From Planctomycetota bacterium (lineage in GTDB: Bacteria > Planctomycetota > Planctomycetia > Pirellulales > Lacipirellulaceae), in the NCBI GenBank assembly GCA_013152205.1, contig JAADGV010000032.1, positions 1-64,000 on the forward strand: 64,000 nt of DNA. Direction: 5' to 3'. Position numbers and translations under genes: made by a program. Below are positions 1-8,209 of this stretch, in pieces (the stretch's first letter is position 1; each line of letters begins with the position of its first letter). The notes beneath the pieces are model-generated. The model was given only the letters and a program-made list of their open reading frames with translations, did not search any database and was not told the origin of the DNA.

Positions 1-208
1 TTCCTGTTGTCGCGCTAGCGGCATGGCAGGGTAGCTAAGGTCGGAAAGGATAAACGCTGAAAGCATATAAGCGTGAAGCCCTCTCCAAGATTAGGTTTCG
101 TAGGGCAATGCCCGAAAGTCCCCTGGAAGACTACCAGGTTGATAGGCCGGATGTGTAAGTGCAGCAATGCATTCAGCTAACCGGTACTAATGGACGAACG
201 CTTGGCCA
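1..208 (+). rRNA. 23S ribosomal RNA, 3' end (partial)
   Basis: The sequence matches the conserved 3' terminal domain of bacterial 23S rRNA: the block around GATAGGCCGGATGTGTAAG (about 140-158) and the terminal AGCTAACCGGTACTAATGGA (about 175-194) are near-universal. The gene enters from the left edge, so only about the last 200 nt are present. The exact 3' end is estimated from alignment by eye to the Escherichia coli terminus. A 5S gene follows after a spacer of about 135 nt, the normal 23S-5S linkage. Confidence 0.95.
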
Positions 209-309
209 CATTTATCCAATGCTTTTTTGATCTCGATCAAAGGACAAAGGATCAGCAGCGATGCTATGCATCGCACGGTCACTCTTGCTAATACACACCA
301 AGTCAAACA

Positions 310-340
310 AGTAGGTAGACGGCTACCGCTGCTACCTACT
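310..340 (+). other. 23S-5S spacer hairpin, likely pre-rRNA processing stem
   Basis: AGTAGGTAG (310-318) is the exact reverse complement of CTACCTACT (332-340), giving a 9-bp stem with a 13-nt loop just before the 5S gene. Its position in the 23S-5S spacer suggests an RNase III-type processing stem; that role is inferred from position only. Confidence 0.5.
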
Positions 341-343
341 TCT

Positions 344-451
344 TTTGGCGACCATACCGTAGTGGAAACACCTGTCCCCATTCCGAACACAGTAGTTAAG
401 CACTCCGGGCCGATGATAGTGCGAGCACGCGCGAAAGTAGGTATCGCCAAT
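344..451 (+). rRNA. 5S ribosomal RNA
   Basis: The 5S signature is clear: helix I is TTGGCG (345-350) pairing with CGCCAA (445-450), and the internal block CCCCATTCCGAACACAGTAG and the CCGATGATAGT segment are conserved in bacterial 5S. The length of about 108 nt is slightly short of the usual 115-120. It lies directly downstream of 23S and is followed by a strong intrinsic terminator, so it is the last gene of the rRNA operon. Ends are accurate to a few nucleotides. Confidence 0.95.
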
Positions 452-490
452 TTTTACAAATAAGCCGTTAGCGGCTTAGCAAAAACCAAA

Positions 491-526
491 AAACCCCGCC
501 GGGCCCCAACCCGAGCGGGGTTTTTT
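491..526 (+). terminator. Intrinsic terminator of the rRNA operon
   Basis: AACCCCGC-type left arm (492-499) pairs with GCGGGGTT (515-522) around a GC-rich loop and runs into a T tract (521-526). Stem plus U-run is the classical rho-independent layout, located about 40 nt after the 5S gene. Confidence 0.9.
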
Positions 527-543
527 GTGTTCAGGACAAGTTA

Positions 544-582
544 TAGGCGATCGCAGCGAATATATGTCACTGCGATCGCCTA
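544..582. repeat. 13-bp perfect inverted repeat containing GCGATCGC
   Basis: TAGGCGATCGCAG (544-556) is the exact reverse complement of CTGCGATCGCCTA (570-582), with a 13-nt loop. It lies between the rRNA terminator and the protease gene at 673. Each arm carries the self-complementary core GCGATCGC. There is no T-run after it, so it is not a standard terminator; function unknown. Confidence 0.7.
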
Positions 583-672
583 CAAATCAAATCTATTGAC
601 TACGAAGTCCTAGGAAACTAGCATAAACTGGTTAGTTTCGTCACATGGGCCTCCTCTTCTTCCTTCGAAACG

Positions 673-2043
673 ATGAATCTGATTTTCAAACCATCCTTGT
701 TCGGTATCGCGGTTTTCGCTCCTATCTGCTTCGCATCCGCCCTAGTTGCCGACGACCTCCTACTCACCGACCTCATCAAGCAAGTTGAGCCTTCGGTAGT
801 AAGAATTGACGTCGATGGTAAGCATGGCGAAAGTATTGGCAGTGGCTTTGTTGTCGATTCCACCGGCATCGTTGTCACCAATCATCATGTGATTGCCGGG
901 GCTTCATCAGCAGAGGTCTCTTTTCAGAATAAAAAAACGGCCAAAGTGTTAGGCACGCTTTATCTGGACAAGAGCCGAGATATTGCCGTGCTAAAAATTG
1001 ACGGCAATGCCTATTCCGCTTTGAGACTAGCTGGCGAACTCCCTCTGAAAGGAGCTAGTGTTACGGCCTTTGGCGCTCCTGTTGGCCTATCGTTTTCCGC
1101 TACCGAAGGCATCGTAAGTGCGGTACGGGAAATCGAGGAGCTAAAAGAATACACGTCGAAGATGGCGGGAACTTGGATTCAAACTTCGACGCCGATTTCT
1201 CCAGGGAACAGTGGCGGACCGCTGGTCAATAACAAAGGCGAAGTGGTCGGGGCCAACACGATGGGCATGGTAATTGGACAGAATCTGAATTTTGCCATTT
1301 CCTCGATTGATATCGCTGAAGCAGTTAAGGCTTCCCAACAGCTTTCCCTGGTAAAGTTGGACGCAGGGGCAGCTATGGAAGTGGCCGAATACAGTCTCGA
1401 CCGACTTGGAGGAACAAAATTAGTAAAAGCCATTGATGAGATATCATCTTTACTTTTAGTTGCTGATCTTGATTCTAGGGAAGCTCAAGTGCTTGCTGCT
1501 CAGTTGGTATTGGTCGATCCAGACAAAGTTTCCGATGCAAAGGTCAAGCAGAGGGTAGTCAAAGTTTTTAAACGAATTGCCTATGAAAGCAAATCCAACG
1601 GAGAACTAGGGGTGCGCGGCATGGCTCGTTGGGGTGGAGATGCGGCAATCCCCTACTTCGTTGAGCTACTTGATATGAACGTCTTTCACGGAGAAGAGGC
1701 TATTTACGCAGCGTTATCGGAATCGAAAGATCCTCGTGCTTCTGAAGCCATCGCGCTTCGGCTGGGAAGTTTTTTCGATGGTCAACGAGCTTGGGCTGCA
1801 CTTCGACGCATGGGCCCTGCTGCCGAACCTGGCTTGATACTTGCCGTGTCTTCCTCCGACCTGGATGTTTGCCTAGGTTCGATTAGTCTTCTGGCTAAAC
1901 ATGGGACGGAAGCCAGTCTGAGTATTTTGTCCGAAGCACAACGGAAAGGAACACCAGCCGTGCGTAAGGAGGCCAAGCGTGCTGCCACAAAGATTCGCAC
2001 GCGCGCACGTCGCGCTGCCCGTGAAGCAGAGGAAAAAGAGTAG
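673..2043 (+). CDS. Secreted HtrA/DegP-like serine protease with HEAT-like C-terminal region
   Basis: 456 residues. An N-terminal hydrophobic stretch (about residues 3-25) is a Sec signal peptide, so the protein acts outside the cytoplasm. The trypsin-like S1C fold is shown by GSGFVVDSTG (57-66), catalytic His72 in TNHHVI, Asp103 in SRDIAVLKID and the nucleophile Ser180 in SPGNSGGPLV. There is no recognisable PDZ domain, which HtrA/DegP proteins normally have. Residues about 230-440 are alpha-helical with repeated short segments resembling HEAT repeats, and the tail is Arg/Glu-rich. The ATG at 673 is not preceded by a clear Shine-Dalgarno sequence. The next gene (2126) is also secreted and HEAT-like, so the two may work together. 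Substrate unknown. Confidence 0.85.
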   Translation: MNLIFKPSLFGIAVFAPICFASALVADDLLLTDLIKQVEPSVVRIDVDGKHGESIGSGFVVDSTGIVVTNHHVIAGASSAEVSFQNKKTAKVLGTLYLDKSRDIAVLKIDGNAYSALRLAGELPLKGASVTAFGAPVGLSFSATEGIVSAVREIEELKEYTSKMAGTWIQTSTPISPGNSGGPLVNNKGEVVGANTMGMVIGQNLNFAISSIDIAEAVKASQQLSLVKLDAGAAMEVAEYSLDRLGGTKLVKAIDEISSLLLVADLDSREAQVLAAQLVLVDPDKVSDAKVKQRVVKVFKRIAYESKSNGELGVRGMARWGGDAAIPYFVELLDMNVFHGEEAIYAALSESKDPRASEAIALRLGSFFDGQRAWAALRRMGPAAEPGLILAVSSSDLDVCLGSISLLAKHGTEASLSILSEAQRKGTPAVRKEAKRAATKIRTRARRAAREAEEKE

Positions 2044-2125
2044 CTCAAATATCGCAGACCGAAGACATCAAACGAAAAATGCTCTTGCCGCTTACATTGG
2101 TTTTTCTGGATCGGGAGAAACGAAA

Positions 2126-3511
2126 ATGAGCACTTCTGAACGTTTAGCATGCCCCGTTGCTCAATTTCTACGGCAGGCGTCTGCTCTGTTTGGGCTGATT
2201 GTTATCTTCAGCTTCCTTGCGTCGTCAACATCCAAGGCCGAGCAGCCCAGCGAGGTACATGACGAGACAAATGGAAAAGCCGTCTCCATAAAAGAAATTT
2301 TGCGTCAGATTGAATCGAGAGGGCCCGCAGGAAGGGGAAATTGGAAGACTCACCATTTGGATGAACGACCAAGCGTGACGATCGACGGTCACCGTGGGTA
2401 CCGCTTTGTTTTGCGGCGGACTTGGAAACATTACACAGGCCCGCCGCAGCAACGGGTGTTGCCGAACGCAGACCTAGGTCCATTTGAATGGCACTATGCG
2501 GACTGGGAGTTCGTGCTATTCCCTCTGCAACCCGAAAGAGCACCCGCTGCATGGAAGGATCAAATCAAATGGCAGAAAAGCAACAGTCCTTTCCATACCC
2601 GCAATATTTGGATGGGCGAAGGGTATGGATATTCGTGGTTCACGCACGGCACGATTTTTGGGCAGGAATGGGTTCGCGAAAAACTAGCGCTGGAGGGCGG
2701 AGATGACCGGATTCAATTGGCCATAGATGGCCTTGTCGTCAACGACAAAGGCACCATGACTGCCAATTCGTGCCTTTACATCCCGGCGAAGTTTGGTAAC
2801 CGCGCTTTGCCGTATGTTCGCAAAGCGATTGAGCGTTCGAAGAACGATGATCTTAGGCGAATTGTTGGTTGTCTTGCCTACCTCCGTACGCAGCAGTCGA
2901 CCAAGTTACTTCTAGATTTGTACGATTCCGACAATGACAAACTGAGGCAGGAAGCCGAATACGCATTGACTCGCGAGCCGTTTCGCAAAGAGGCCAAACA
3001 TGCTTACTTCGATATGCTAAAGAGGCAAAGTCGTGTTTATCAGGCGACTAGGGCGTGTATTGAGTTTGGATGGAGAGACTCGTTGCCGATTTTGCAAGAA
3101 GTCATTGCACGGCCGCGCAATTTTCGATGGTTTCAAACGGCAATCAAAGCTCGTCGAACGCTGGAAGGCAACCCGATATCACAGGAAATACTTGATGCCG
3201 AAAATATGTTGCGTTTGACTATGAAACCCAACCCAGATGCGGCGACGAAAAAGAAGATTGAGTCTGCTCGCCAACTCTTGATCCACTCCAATGACATGGA
3301 GGCCGCAAACCTAGCCGCACTCTCATTGGTGTACTTTCGTGCGTTCAAGGCCAACAGCGAGCCCGTGAATGAAGCGGGCATCGAGATTCTTCAATTACGC
3401 CCACGGCAGTCCACCATCGGATTCCTGAAATCGCTGATTGATAGTGTTCAAAACGGACGACCAAAAATTGAAGCGATGCTCCTTGAGGTAGAGAATGCCA
3501 TTGAGCAATAG
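2126..3511 (+). CDS. Secreted HEAT-like protein of unknown function
   Basis: 461 residues. I chose the ATG at 2126 because it follows GGGAGA at good spacing and gives a signal peptide (hydrophobic residues about 20-38, then a likely cleavage before EQPSE). The open frame upstream overlaps the protease and lacks these signs. The middle (about 50-200) is rich in Trp and aromatic residues (WKHYTGPP, FEWHYADWEF) and has no family I recognise. The C-terminal half has repeated helical pairs such as FGNRALPYVRKAIE and DNDKLRQEAEYAL, which fit HEAT repeats. It lies 82 bp after the protease on the same strand, suggesting co-expression. Confidence 0.7.
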   Translation: MSTSERLACPVAQFLRQASALFGLIVIFSFLASSTSKAEQPSEVHDETNGKAVSIKEILRQIESRGPAGRGNWKTHHLDERPSVTIDGHRGYRFVLRRTWKHYTGPPQQRVLPNADLGPFEWHYADWEFVLFPLQPERAPAAWKDQIKWQKSNSPFHTRNIWMGEGYGYSWFTHGTIFGQEWVREKLALEGGDDRIQLAIDGLVVNDKGTMTANSCLYIPAKFGNRALPYVRKAIERSKNDDLRRIVGCLAYLRTQQSTKLLLDLYDSDNDKLRQEAEYALTREPFRKEAKHAYFDMLKRQSRVYQATRACIEFGWRDSLPILQEVIARPRNFRWFQTAIKARRTLEGNPISQEILDAENMLRLTMKPNPDAATKKKIESARQLLIHSNDMEAANLAALSLVYFRAFKANSEPVNEAGIEILQLRPRQSTIGFLKSLIDSVQNGRPKIEAMLLEVENAIEQ

Positions 3512-3513
3512 GA

Positions 3514-3726
3514 ATGACCGGTACGGATTCTCCCAGTGATCTATTGGATATACTACGAGCATGCACAAAAGTAGGCATCCCCATTTTTTTTCAAAGCCGT
3601 TCGCGGCCTGTCTTCGGAAAAGCAGCCTCGGGGGACTTGGCCGAGCTTCAAAGGATTATCGACGAGGATTGCCGAAAAATCGACTATGCCGAGTGGGGGC
3701 TCCCTGATCCGAATGCCCCGTCATAA
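3514..3726 (+). CDS. Small hypothetical ORF built partly on a 5S rRNA remnant
   Basis: 70 residues, starting 2 bp after the preceding gene. Its first half is the translation of a DNA stretch that closely resembles the 3' end and flank of the 5S gene (3555-3609), so this part is unlikely to be ancestral protein sequence. The C-terminal part (SGDLAELQRIIDE onward) looks protein-like and could be the tail of an ankyrin-type or other protein whose front was lost. It may be a gene fragment rather than a working gene. Confidence 0.35.
   Translation: MTGTDSPSDLLDILRACTKVGIPIFFQSRSRPVFGKAASGDLAELQRIIDEDCRKIDYAEWGLPDPNAPS
3555..3609 (+). pseudogene. Remnant of a 5S rRNA 3' end plus downstream flank
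   Basis: Aligning 421-476 with 3555-3609 by eye gives roughly 85% identity with one 2-nt gap. It includes the shared AAAGTAGG, the T-run after the 5S end, and the flank AGCCGTT-GCGGC beyond the mature 5S. Because the match crosses the 5S boundary, it looks like a duplicated DNA segment, not a conserved RNA fold. Upstream of 3550 the similarity fades. Confidence 0.6.
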
Positions 3727-3791
3727 TTCTCGACATCTGGCAGTGCCTGTTGTCGTTTTGATGTGGTGACTGCGGGCAAAGCTTCGCGATT

Positions 3792-5951
3792 CTACGGGCT
3801 AGTGTTGCTCGTTCCCGAAGGGTTTTGATGCAAAGCACTCGCCGCTGATGCCTCGTTTGCCAACCAGACCGCCATCTGGCCTACCTCGCGGTGTGCCCAG
3901 GCGTAATAAGGAATTGCGGTGAGAGTCGTTGGGACGAGTTCGATCGAACCGTCCTTCGTCCGTTTGGCACGCTGAACTTGCCCGGTGACGACCGTCACGC
4001 CACCCAATAGGTCGGTTCGATGCTCGGCGTGCAATTTCGCGCCGGTTGGCAGAACGAGGTCTGCTACCTTCCCGCCGTTATCAATTGCCTCGCTACAGTA
4101 CACGACGGGGCCACGTTCCAAGGCCACACGACCACGGTCTGCGGCAACTTTGTCGTGGGCAACCACCGTGCGGATGTCCATCGGCAAATCCAACTCGACC
4201 GTATCACCGGCATTCCAGTTGCGTTTCAGTTCGGCGTATCCATTAACCACGGAGAGATCCTTCAGCTTCTTGCCGTTCAGGCTGATTGTATAATCATGGT
4301 CTGGCTTCGACGTGTATCGGTATAAATCGCTCGGCAAAGGGCGGCCTGTGACCCAACCTGGAATACGCAACCGCAAAGCAAACTCGGTGGGGTGTGGCAC
4401 ATCGATGTTAAGTTTCACTTTGCCATCCCACGGATAGCGAGTCTCTTGACGCAACGATACTTCTGTATCGGCAACGCTTACGCGACTATTGCCGCCGATA
4501 AAGAGATTTACGTAGAGTGCGTCTTCGGTCGAAGCGTAAACATAGCCCGCGATCGACGGAACGAATCGAACGATATTTACAGGACAACAAGAAGTGTTGA
4601 ACCACGGGCTGCGTCCTAACACGCCTTTATTGAAGCGACTGTGCCCGTTGCAAGCGAGCGGGTTTGGATAAAAGAATCGGTCGCCGCTGATCGACACGCC
4701 CGAGAGGAATCCGTTGTAGATAATCCGTTCGAGGACGTCGACATACTTTGCTTCGCCGGTGAGCAGGAACATACGTTGATTGAAAAACGCCTGGGCGATT
4801 GCTGCGCACGTTTCGTTATAGGCGGTTTCGTTGGGCAGTTCGTAGTTGTCGCCAAATGCCTCGCCGTGGCGCTTCGATCCCACGCTGCCGGTCAGATACA
4901 TTTTCTTCGAGACGATGTTTTCCCAGATGCCTTGGATCGCGTTCAGATAGGCATCGTCTCCGGTCAAAGCAGCTATGTCGGCCATGGCAGCGTAGAGATA
5001 GCCGGCTCGTACGGCGTGGCCGACCGCTTCTTTTTGTTCGACAACGGGCTTGTGATCCTGATATTGGGCCCCAAAAGTCTTCCGTTTTTCGGTTTGTCCT
5101 CGCATGTCGAGAAAGAACTTTGCCTGTTTCAAATACTTCTCGTCGCCGGTGGCACGGTAGAGTTTTATCAAACCGATCTCGATTTCTTGGTGACCGGGCA
5201 CACCGACTCGCTGGTGGTCGCCTGGACCGAAGACTTGGCAGATTAGGTTGGCGTTCTTGATGGCTACGTCCAACAACGATCGCTTTCCTGTAGTTTGCCA
5301 ATGAGCAACGGCAGCTTCATAGAGGTGACCGACGTTGTACAGTTCGTGGCCATCTTTCAGATGCGACCAACGTGCTTGACGACCGACGAAATCATACTTC
5401 GGGTCGCCTATCGTGCGGGCAGTGTAAAGGTAGCCGTCTTTTTCCTGAGCAGCGGCGATCTTTGCGATCAAGTCGTCGAGATACTGTTCCAACTTCGCGT
5501 CCGGGTGGCCAGCCAGACAGTATGATGCGCCCTCGATTACTTTGAACACGTCCGAGTCGTTGAAAAAGATGCCTTCAAAGCCACCCGAGTCGAGCCCGCC
5601 CGCGATGGCAAAGTTGGCGATGCGACCAGTCTCTTCGCACTTATGGAAATCGTACGGGACCGTAACGTCCCGGTTCACGCTGATCCGCGGTGCCCAGAAA
5701 TCATCACGAATGTTCACGTCGGTAAACGACACAGGCCGAATCGGGTAGTCTTGCCCAACTGCAACAAGCTGAAACCCAGTGACAACCATTAGAACGATCA
5801 GAAGTAGTAGCCTTCGACACCGTGTGCTGGGTTGCCCGCCCCGTCCGATCAGCCAGTCGGCTGCCAATGCTAAACACGTCGGTGAAAACGCAAAACCTGC
5901 CTCTACGGCCAGCCCCGATTTATCACGAGTTTCACGACGGGGGATGCACAT
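3792..5951 (-). CDS. GH127 (DUF1680) family glycoside hydrolase, likely beta-L-arabinofuranosidase
   Basis: 719 residues. Residues about 75-700 match the glycoside hydrolase 127 family, whose known members release beta-L-arabinofuranose from plant glycans with a zinc-bound cysteine. The zinc/nucleophile residues are visible: ETC at 380-382 within ELPNETAYNETC, and the Cys pair at 455-456 in NTSCCPVN. A hydrophobic stretch (about 48-66) preceded by RCRR suggests export, with an unusually long N-terminal lead. The start at 5951 is supported by AGGAG 7 nt upstream. It lies next to ThuA and AraC genes on the same strand. The sugar specificity is inferred from the family. Confidence 0.85.
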   Translation of the reverse strand: MCIPRRETRDKSGLAVEAGFAFSPTCLALAADWLIGRGGQPSTRCRRLLLLIVLMVVTGFQLVAVGQDYPIRPVSFTDVNIRDDFWAPRISVNRDVTVPYDFHKCEETGRIANFAIAGGLDSGGFEGIFFNDSDVFKVIEGASYCLAGHPDAKLEQYLDDLIAKIAAAQEKDGYLYTARTIGDPKYDFVGRQARWSHLKDGHELYNVGHLYEAAVAHWQTTGKRSLLDVAIKNANLICQVFGPGDHQRVGVPGHQEIEIGLIKLYRATGDEKYLKQAKFFLDMRGQTEKRKTFGAQYQDHKPVVEQKEAVGHAVRAGYLYAAMADIAALTGDDAYLNAIQGIWENIVSKKMYLTGSVGSKRHGEAFGDNYELPNETAYNETCAAIAQAFFNQRMFLLTGEAKYVDVLERIIYNGFLSGVSISGDRFFYPNPLACNGHSRFNKGVLGRSPWFNTSCCPVNIVRFVPSIAGYVYASTEDALYVNLFIGGNSRVSVADTEVSLRQETRYPWDGKVKLNIDVPHPTEFALRLRIPGWVTGRPLPSDLYRYTSKPDHDYTISLNGKKLKDLSVVNGYAELKRNWNAGDTVELDLPMDIRTVVAHDKVAADRGRVALERGPVVYCSEAIDNGGKVADLVLPTGAKLHAEHRTDLLGGVTVVTGQVQRAKRTKDGSIELVPTTLTAIPYYAWAHREVGQMAVWLANEASAASALHQNPSGTSNTSP

Positions 5952-5994
5952 GGATGATCTCCTGGAATTAGTAACCTTGTGAGGTAAGCGGGAA

Positions 5995-6882
5995 TCAGCT
6001 TCTTAGTTGGCGGGCGTCGGGCGTGACTTTGTCGATGTTCGGCGTTACGTTGGCATCGACTCGACCCAATACCCAAGCGAGGCCGCCCAACACGATCGGT
6101 TGGAACGGCGGTTCGACCCATACATTCTCGCGATGGCCCATTGCTGTGAAAAAGACTCGCCCCTTGCCATGCATTCGTGCCCAAGTGGAAGGGTAGGGGG
6201 GGCGCTGATAACAATCGCCCCGCATGCCAGCCGTCTCTTGCGTGAGAATCACATGCAAATCTTCGTTGAAGTTTTTCAGCGCGTACCACTCTTCCATCAG
6301 GCGGAACGAATCGCCAAAGCCTTCCATGCCAGGAAAGTTCGGCGAACTAACCCGCATCGTGGCCTCTTGCTGTGCTCGATGAGCGATAAACTCGCCCCCA
6401 ATCATGGCAATGTACGGATCAACTTTCTCGCTGTTGGCAACCGACTCCCCAGGCGTTCGCCAACTGGCGCAGCTGGAATGAAACCCGAGGAATCCCTTGC
6501 CGGCAGCCACCGCGTCGAGCAGCCGCTGTTTCCCCGTTTTCGACATCGGAGGCTCGCCGTGCTCGCCTGGCGCTGTCAGGTCGTTGTTCGTGTAGAAGGC
6601 GATCGCATCGTACTGGTCGAGATCATCATCGAACACACGGCCATCTTTGGTACACACAACTTCGACGCCAACCCGCTTGCCCATGTCGACCAGCGCGCGT
6701 TCCGAGTGGCTTAGCGCGTCGCCTTGTCGCTGCACCACGGAATGATAGTAGCCCACATTGCGAGTGAAGTAGAGGATCCGCTGTTGGGGTTTCTCAGCGG
6801 CAGAAACCCAACCGAGGGGAAACGTTGCCGCGCTCAACGCTGCCGCACCGGTGTTTCGTAGCATTTCTCGACGTTGCATCAT
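5995..6882 (-). CDS. ThuA domain protein with Tat-type leader
   Basis: About 295 residues. The N terminus QRREMLRNTGAAALSAATF resembles a twin-arginine leader, so the folded protein is probably exported. The body (ILYFTRNVGYYHS, YDAIAFYTNNDLT, GKGFLGFHSSCAS, GGEFIAHRAQQ, VFFTAMGHRENVW) matches the ThuA/trehalose-utilisation class I amidotransferase-like fold, common in planctomycete sugar gene clusters and of unproven activity. I prefer the ATG at 6882; a GTG at 6894 would add four residues. It ends 43 bp before the GH127 gene and is probably co-transcribed with it. Confidence 0.8.
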   Translation of the reverse strand: MMQRREMLRNTGAAALSAATFPLGWVSAAEKPQQRILYFTRNVGYYHSVVQRQGDALSHSERALVDMGKRVGVEVVCTKDGRVFDDDLDQYDAIAFYTNNDLTAPGEHGEPPMSKTGKQRLLDAVAAGKGFLGFHSSCASWRTPGESVANSEKVDPYIAMIGGEFIAHRAQQEATMRVSSPNFPGMEGFGDSFRLMEEWYALKNFNEDLHVILTQETAGMRGDCYQRPPYPSTWARMHGKGRVFFTAMGHRENVWVEPPFQPIVLGGLAWVLGRVDANVTPNIDKVTPDARQLRS

Positions 6883-6913
6883 TATCGTTCTCACAAGGTT
6901 AAACGTACCACCG

Positions 6914-6936
6914 AGCCGCGACCGTCAGGGAGCGAC
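6914..6936. repeat. Dispersed repeat copy, core GCGACCGTCAGG
   Basis: GCCGCGACCGTCAGGGAGCG here recurs as ACCGCGACCGTCAGGAAGCG at about 11618-11637. The copy overlaps the 3' end of the AraC gene: the TGA stop and the last codons of that gene lie in the repeat. Confidence 0.55.
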
Positions 6937-7947
6937 AATCGCCGTCGCACGAAACTCCCGAGGAGTCTGTCCAAATCGGCGTTGAAACATTGTTGCAAAA
7001 TACTGGCTCGACTTGAAACCGCAGCTCATCGCGATCTGGGTGATCGTTCGCTCTTCCCGATGATGAAGCAGTCGAGCAGCCGTTTCAAGTCGGCATTCGT
7101 TCAAATATCGCATCGGTGTGCTGTTGGTTAGTTCCTTACAGTAGTGAACAAACTGCGTAGTGCCCAAGCCGCACGAAGATGCCATGCCACCGACTGTCCA
7201 CTCCTGCCCCTGCAACGAAGGGCTATGGTGTAAGTCCTGCAAAAAAAGCTCGACGGCCCGTTGTGTGTTCGAGAGAGTTCGGTCGAAGGGAACATTTTGC
7301 GAACGCAACATCTCTAAGACCGAGAGGAGCAACTCGTTTAGCAAGACCGTTAACCGCGAGATCTCACTCCCTGCTCGATCTTTTCCGACCACTAGGGCCA
7401 AGCTCTGAAAACAATGGCGTATCTCTGCCGTCGCATTCCAAACGGGGTGTTCATTGAAGCGGAGGATTTGAGTTAGCTCAGCGATGTCCTGCTTGGTCAA
7501 GACCAACCAAGGGGGCCAATGCCACGCCTGGTTCGGTCGGCGCACCGCAACGTCGAGAATAACCCAATGCAGTCGCCCGGCCGTCACATGCGGCCCGCCC
7601 ACGCGATGCCGCTGCCAGGGGCGGGTTATCGTGAGGTCGTTCGGCCGCAAAGCGTAACTGGCGTCTTCGACGGCAAAGTCGAGATTGCCAGACTCCAGAA
7701 ATGTCAGCTCGATGCCCTCATTCCGGTGCCAGTCTAACCCCCACGCCAGATCGTGCGCCGCATCCCAATAGCCAACAGTCTTGAGGCCTGCCAGGGCGTT
7801 TTCGGGCAGCGCCTTGCCAGGATAATGGCCATGGGCAAGGGCCTCCAGCCGCACTTCCCCCGACGCCACCCCTTCGATCAGCGGCTGGCAAGAGTCGGCG
7901 GCGTAAGTCTCGCCATGTACTTCAAAAATCGGGCCTGGATCGGGCAA
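6925..7947 (-). CDS. AraC family transcriptional regulator
   Basis: 340 residues. The C terminus (about 245-335) holds two helix-turn-helix motifs typical of AraC/XylS regulators: MASSCGLGTTQFVHYCKEL and IAMSCGFKSSQYFATMFQ, followed by GQTPREFRA. The N-terminal part (about 50-150; GLDWHRNEGIELTFLESG, LRPNDLTITRPWQRHRVG) fits a cupin-like sugar-sensing domain. The start is TTG at 7947, supported by GGGAGG just upstream. It is divergent from the isomerase at 8210, and a typical arrangement would be control of the flanking sugar genes by this protein. The ligand is unknown. Confidence 0.88.
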   Translation of the reverse strand: MPDPGPIFEVHGETYAADSCQPLIEGVASGEVRLEALAHGHYPGKALPENALAGLKTVGYWDAAHDLAWGLDWHRNEGIELTFLESGNLDFAVEDASYALRPNDLTITRPWQRHRVGGPHVTAGRLHWVILDVAVRRPNQAWHWPPWLVLTKQDIAELTQILRFNEHPVWNATAEIRHCFQSLALVVGKDRAGSEISRLTVLLNELLLSVLEMLRSQNVPFDRTLSNTQRAVELFLQDLHHSPSLQGQEWTVGGMASSCGLGTTQFVHYCKELTNSTPMRYLNECRLETAARLLHHREERTITQIAMSCGFKSSQYFATMFQRRFGQTPREFRATAIVAP

Positions 7948-8098
7948 AAATCGCCTCCCAAAAAGTGTTCAATTTTCTTCAGTGTACGAATTCAAAAGAC
8001 ACGGGAATGCCGACTTCGTATAGTCTACATGATTCTTCGGGTGTTCACAATCTTTCAGCGAAGTGGAGCAGGAGAACCGCAAAGTCACAGGTTCCATT

Positions 8099-8159
8099 CT
8101 AGCTGCGGGCGGAAGCCGCAGTTTTTTGAGACTCGACCGCAGCTTCCGCCTGCGTCTAG
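8099..8159. repeat. Imperfect inverted repeat in the divergent AraC/isomerase spacer
   Basis: The 23-nt arms 8099-8121 and 8137-8159 are about 18/23 complementary around a core GGCGGAAGC, with a 15-nt loop containing six T. It lies about 50 bp upstream of the isomerase start, so it could be a leader hairpin, or a dispersed repeat. Confidence 0.6.
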
Positions 8160-8209
8160 CAACGACTTTGCAATTCGCCAGCTAGCTGAAAAACAAAGGA
8201 GGTTCGACT

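Noticed and set aside
227-463. 78-residue ORF overlapping the 5S gene
   Set aside because: It is a translation of 5S rRNA and spacer; the rRNA call explains the sequence.
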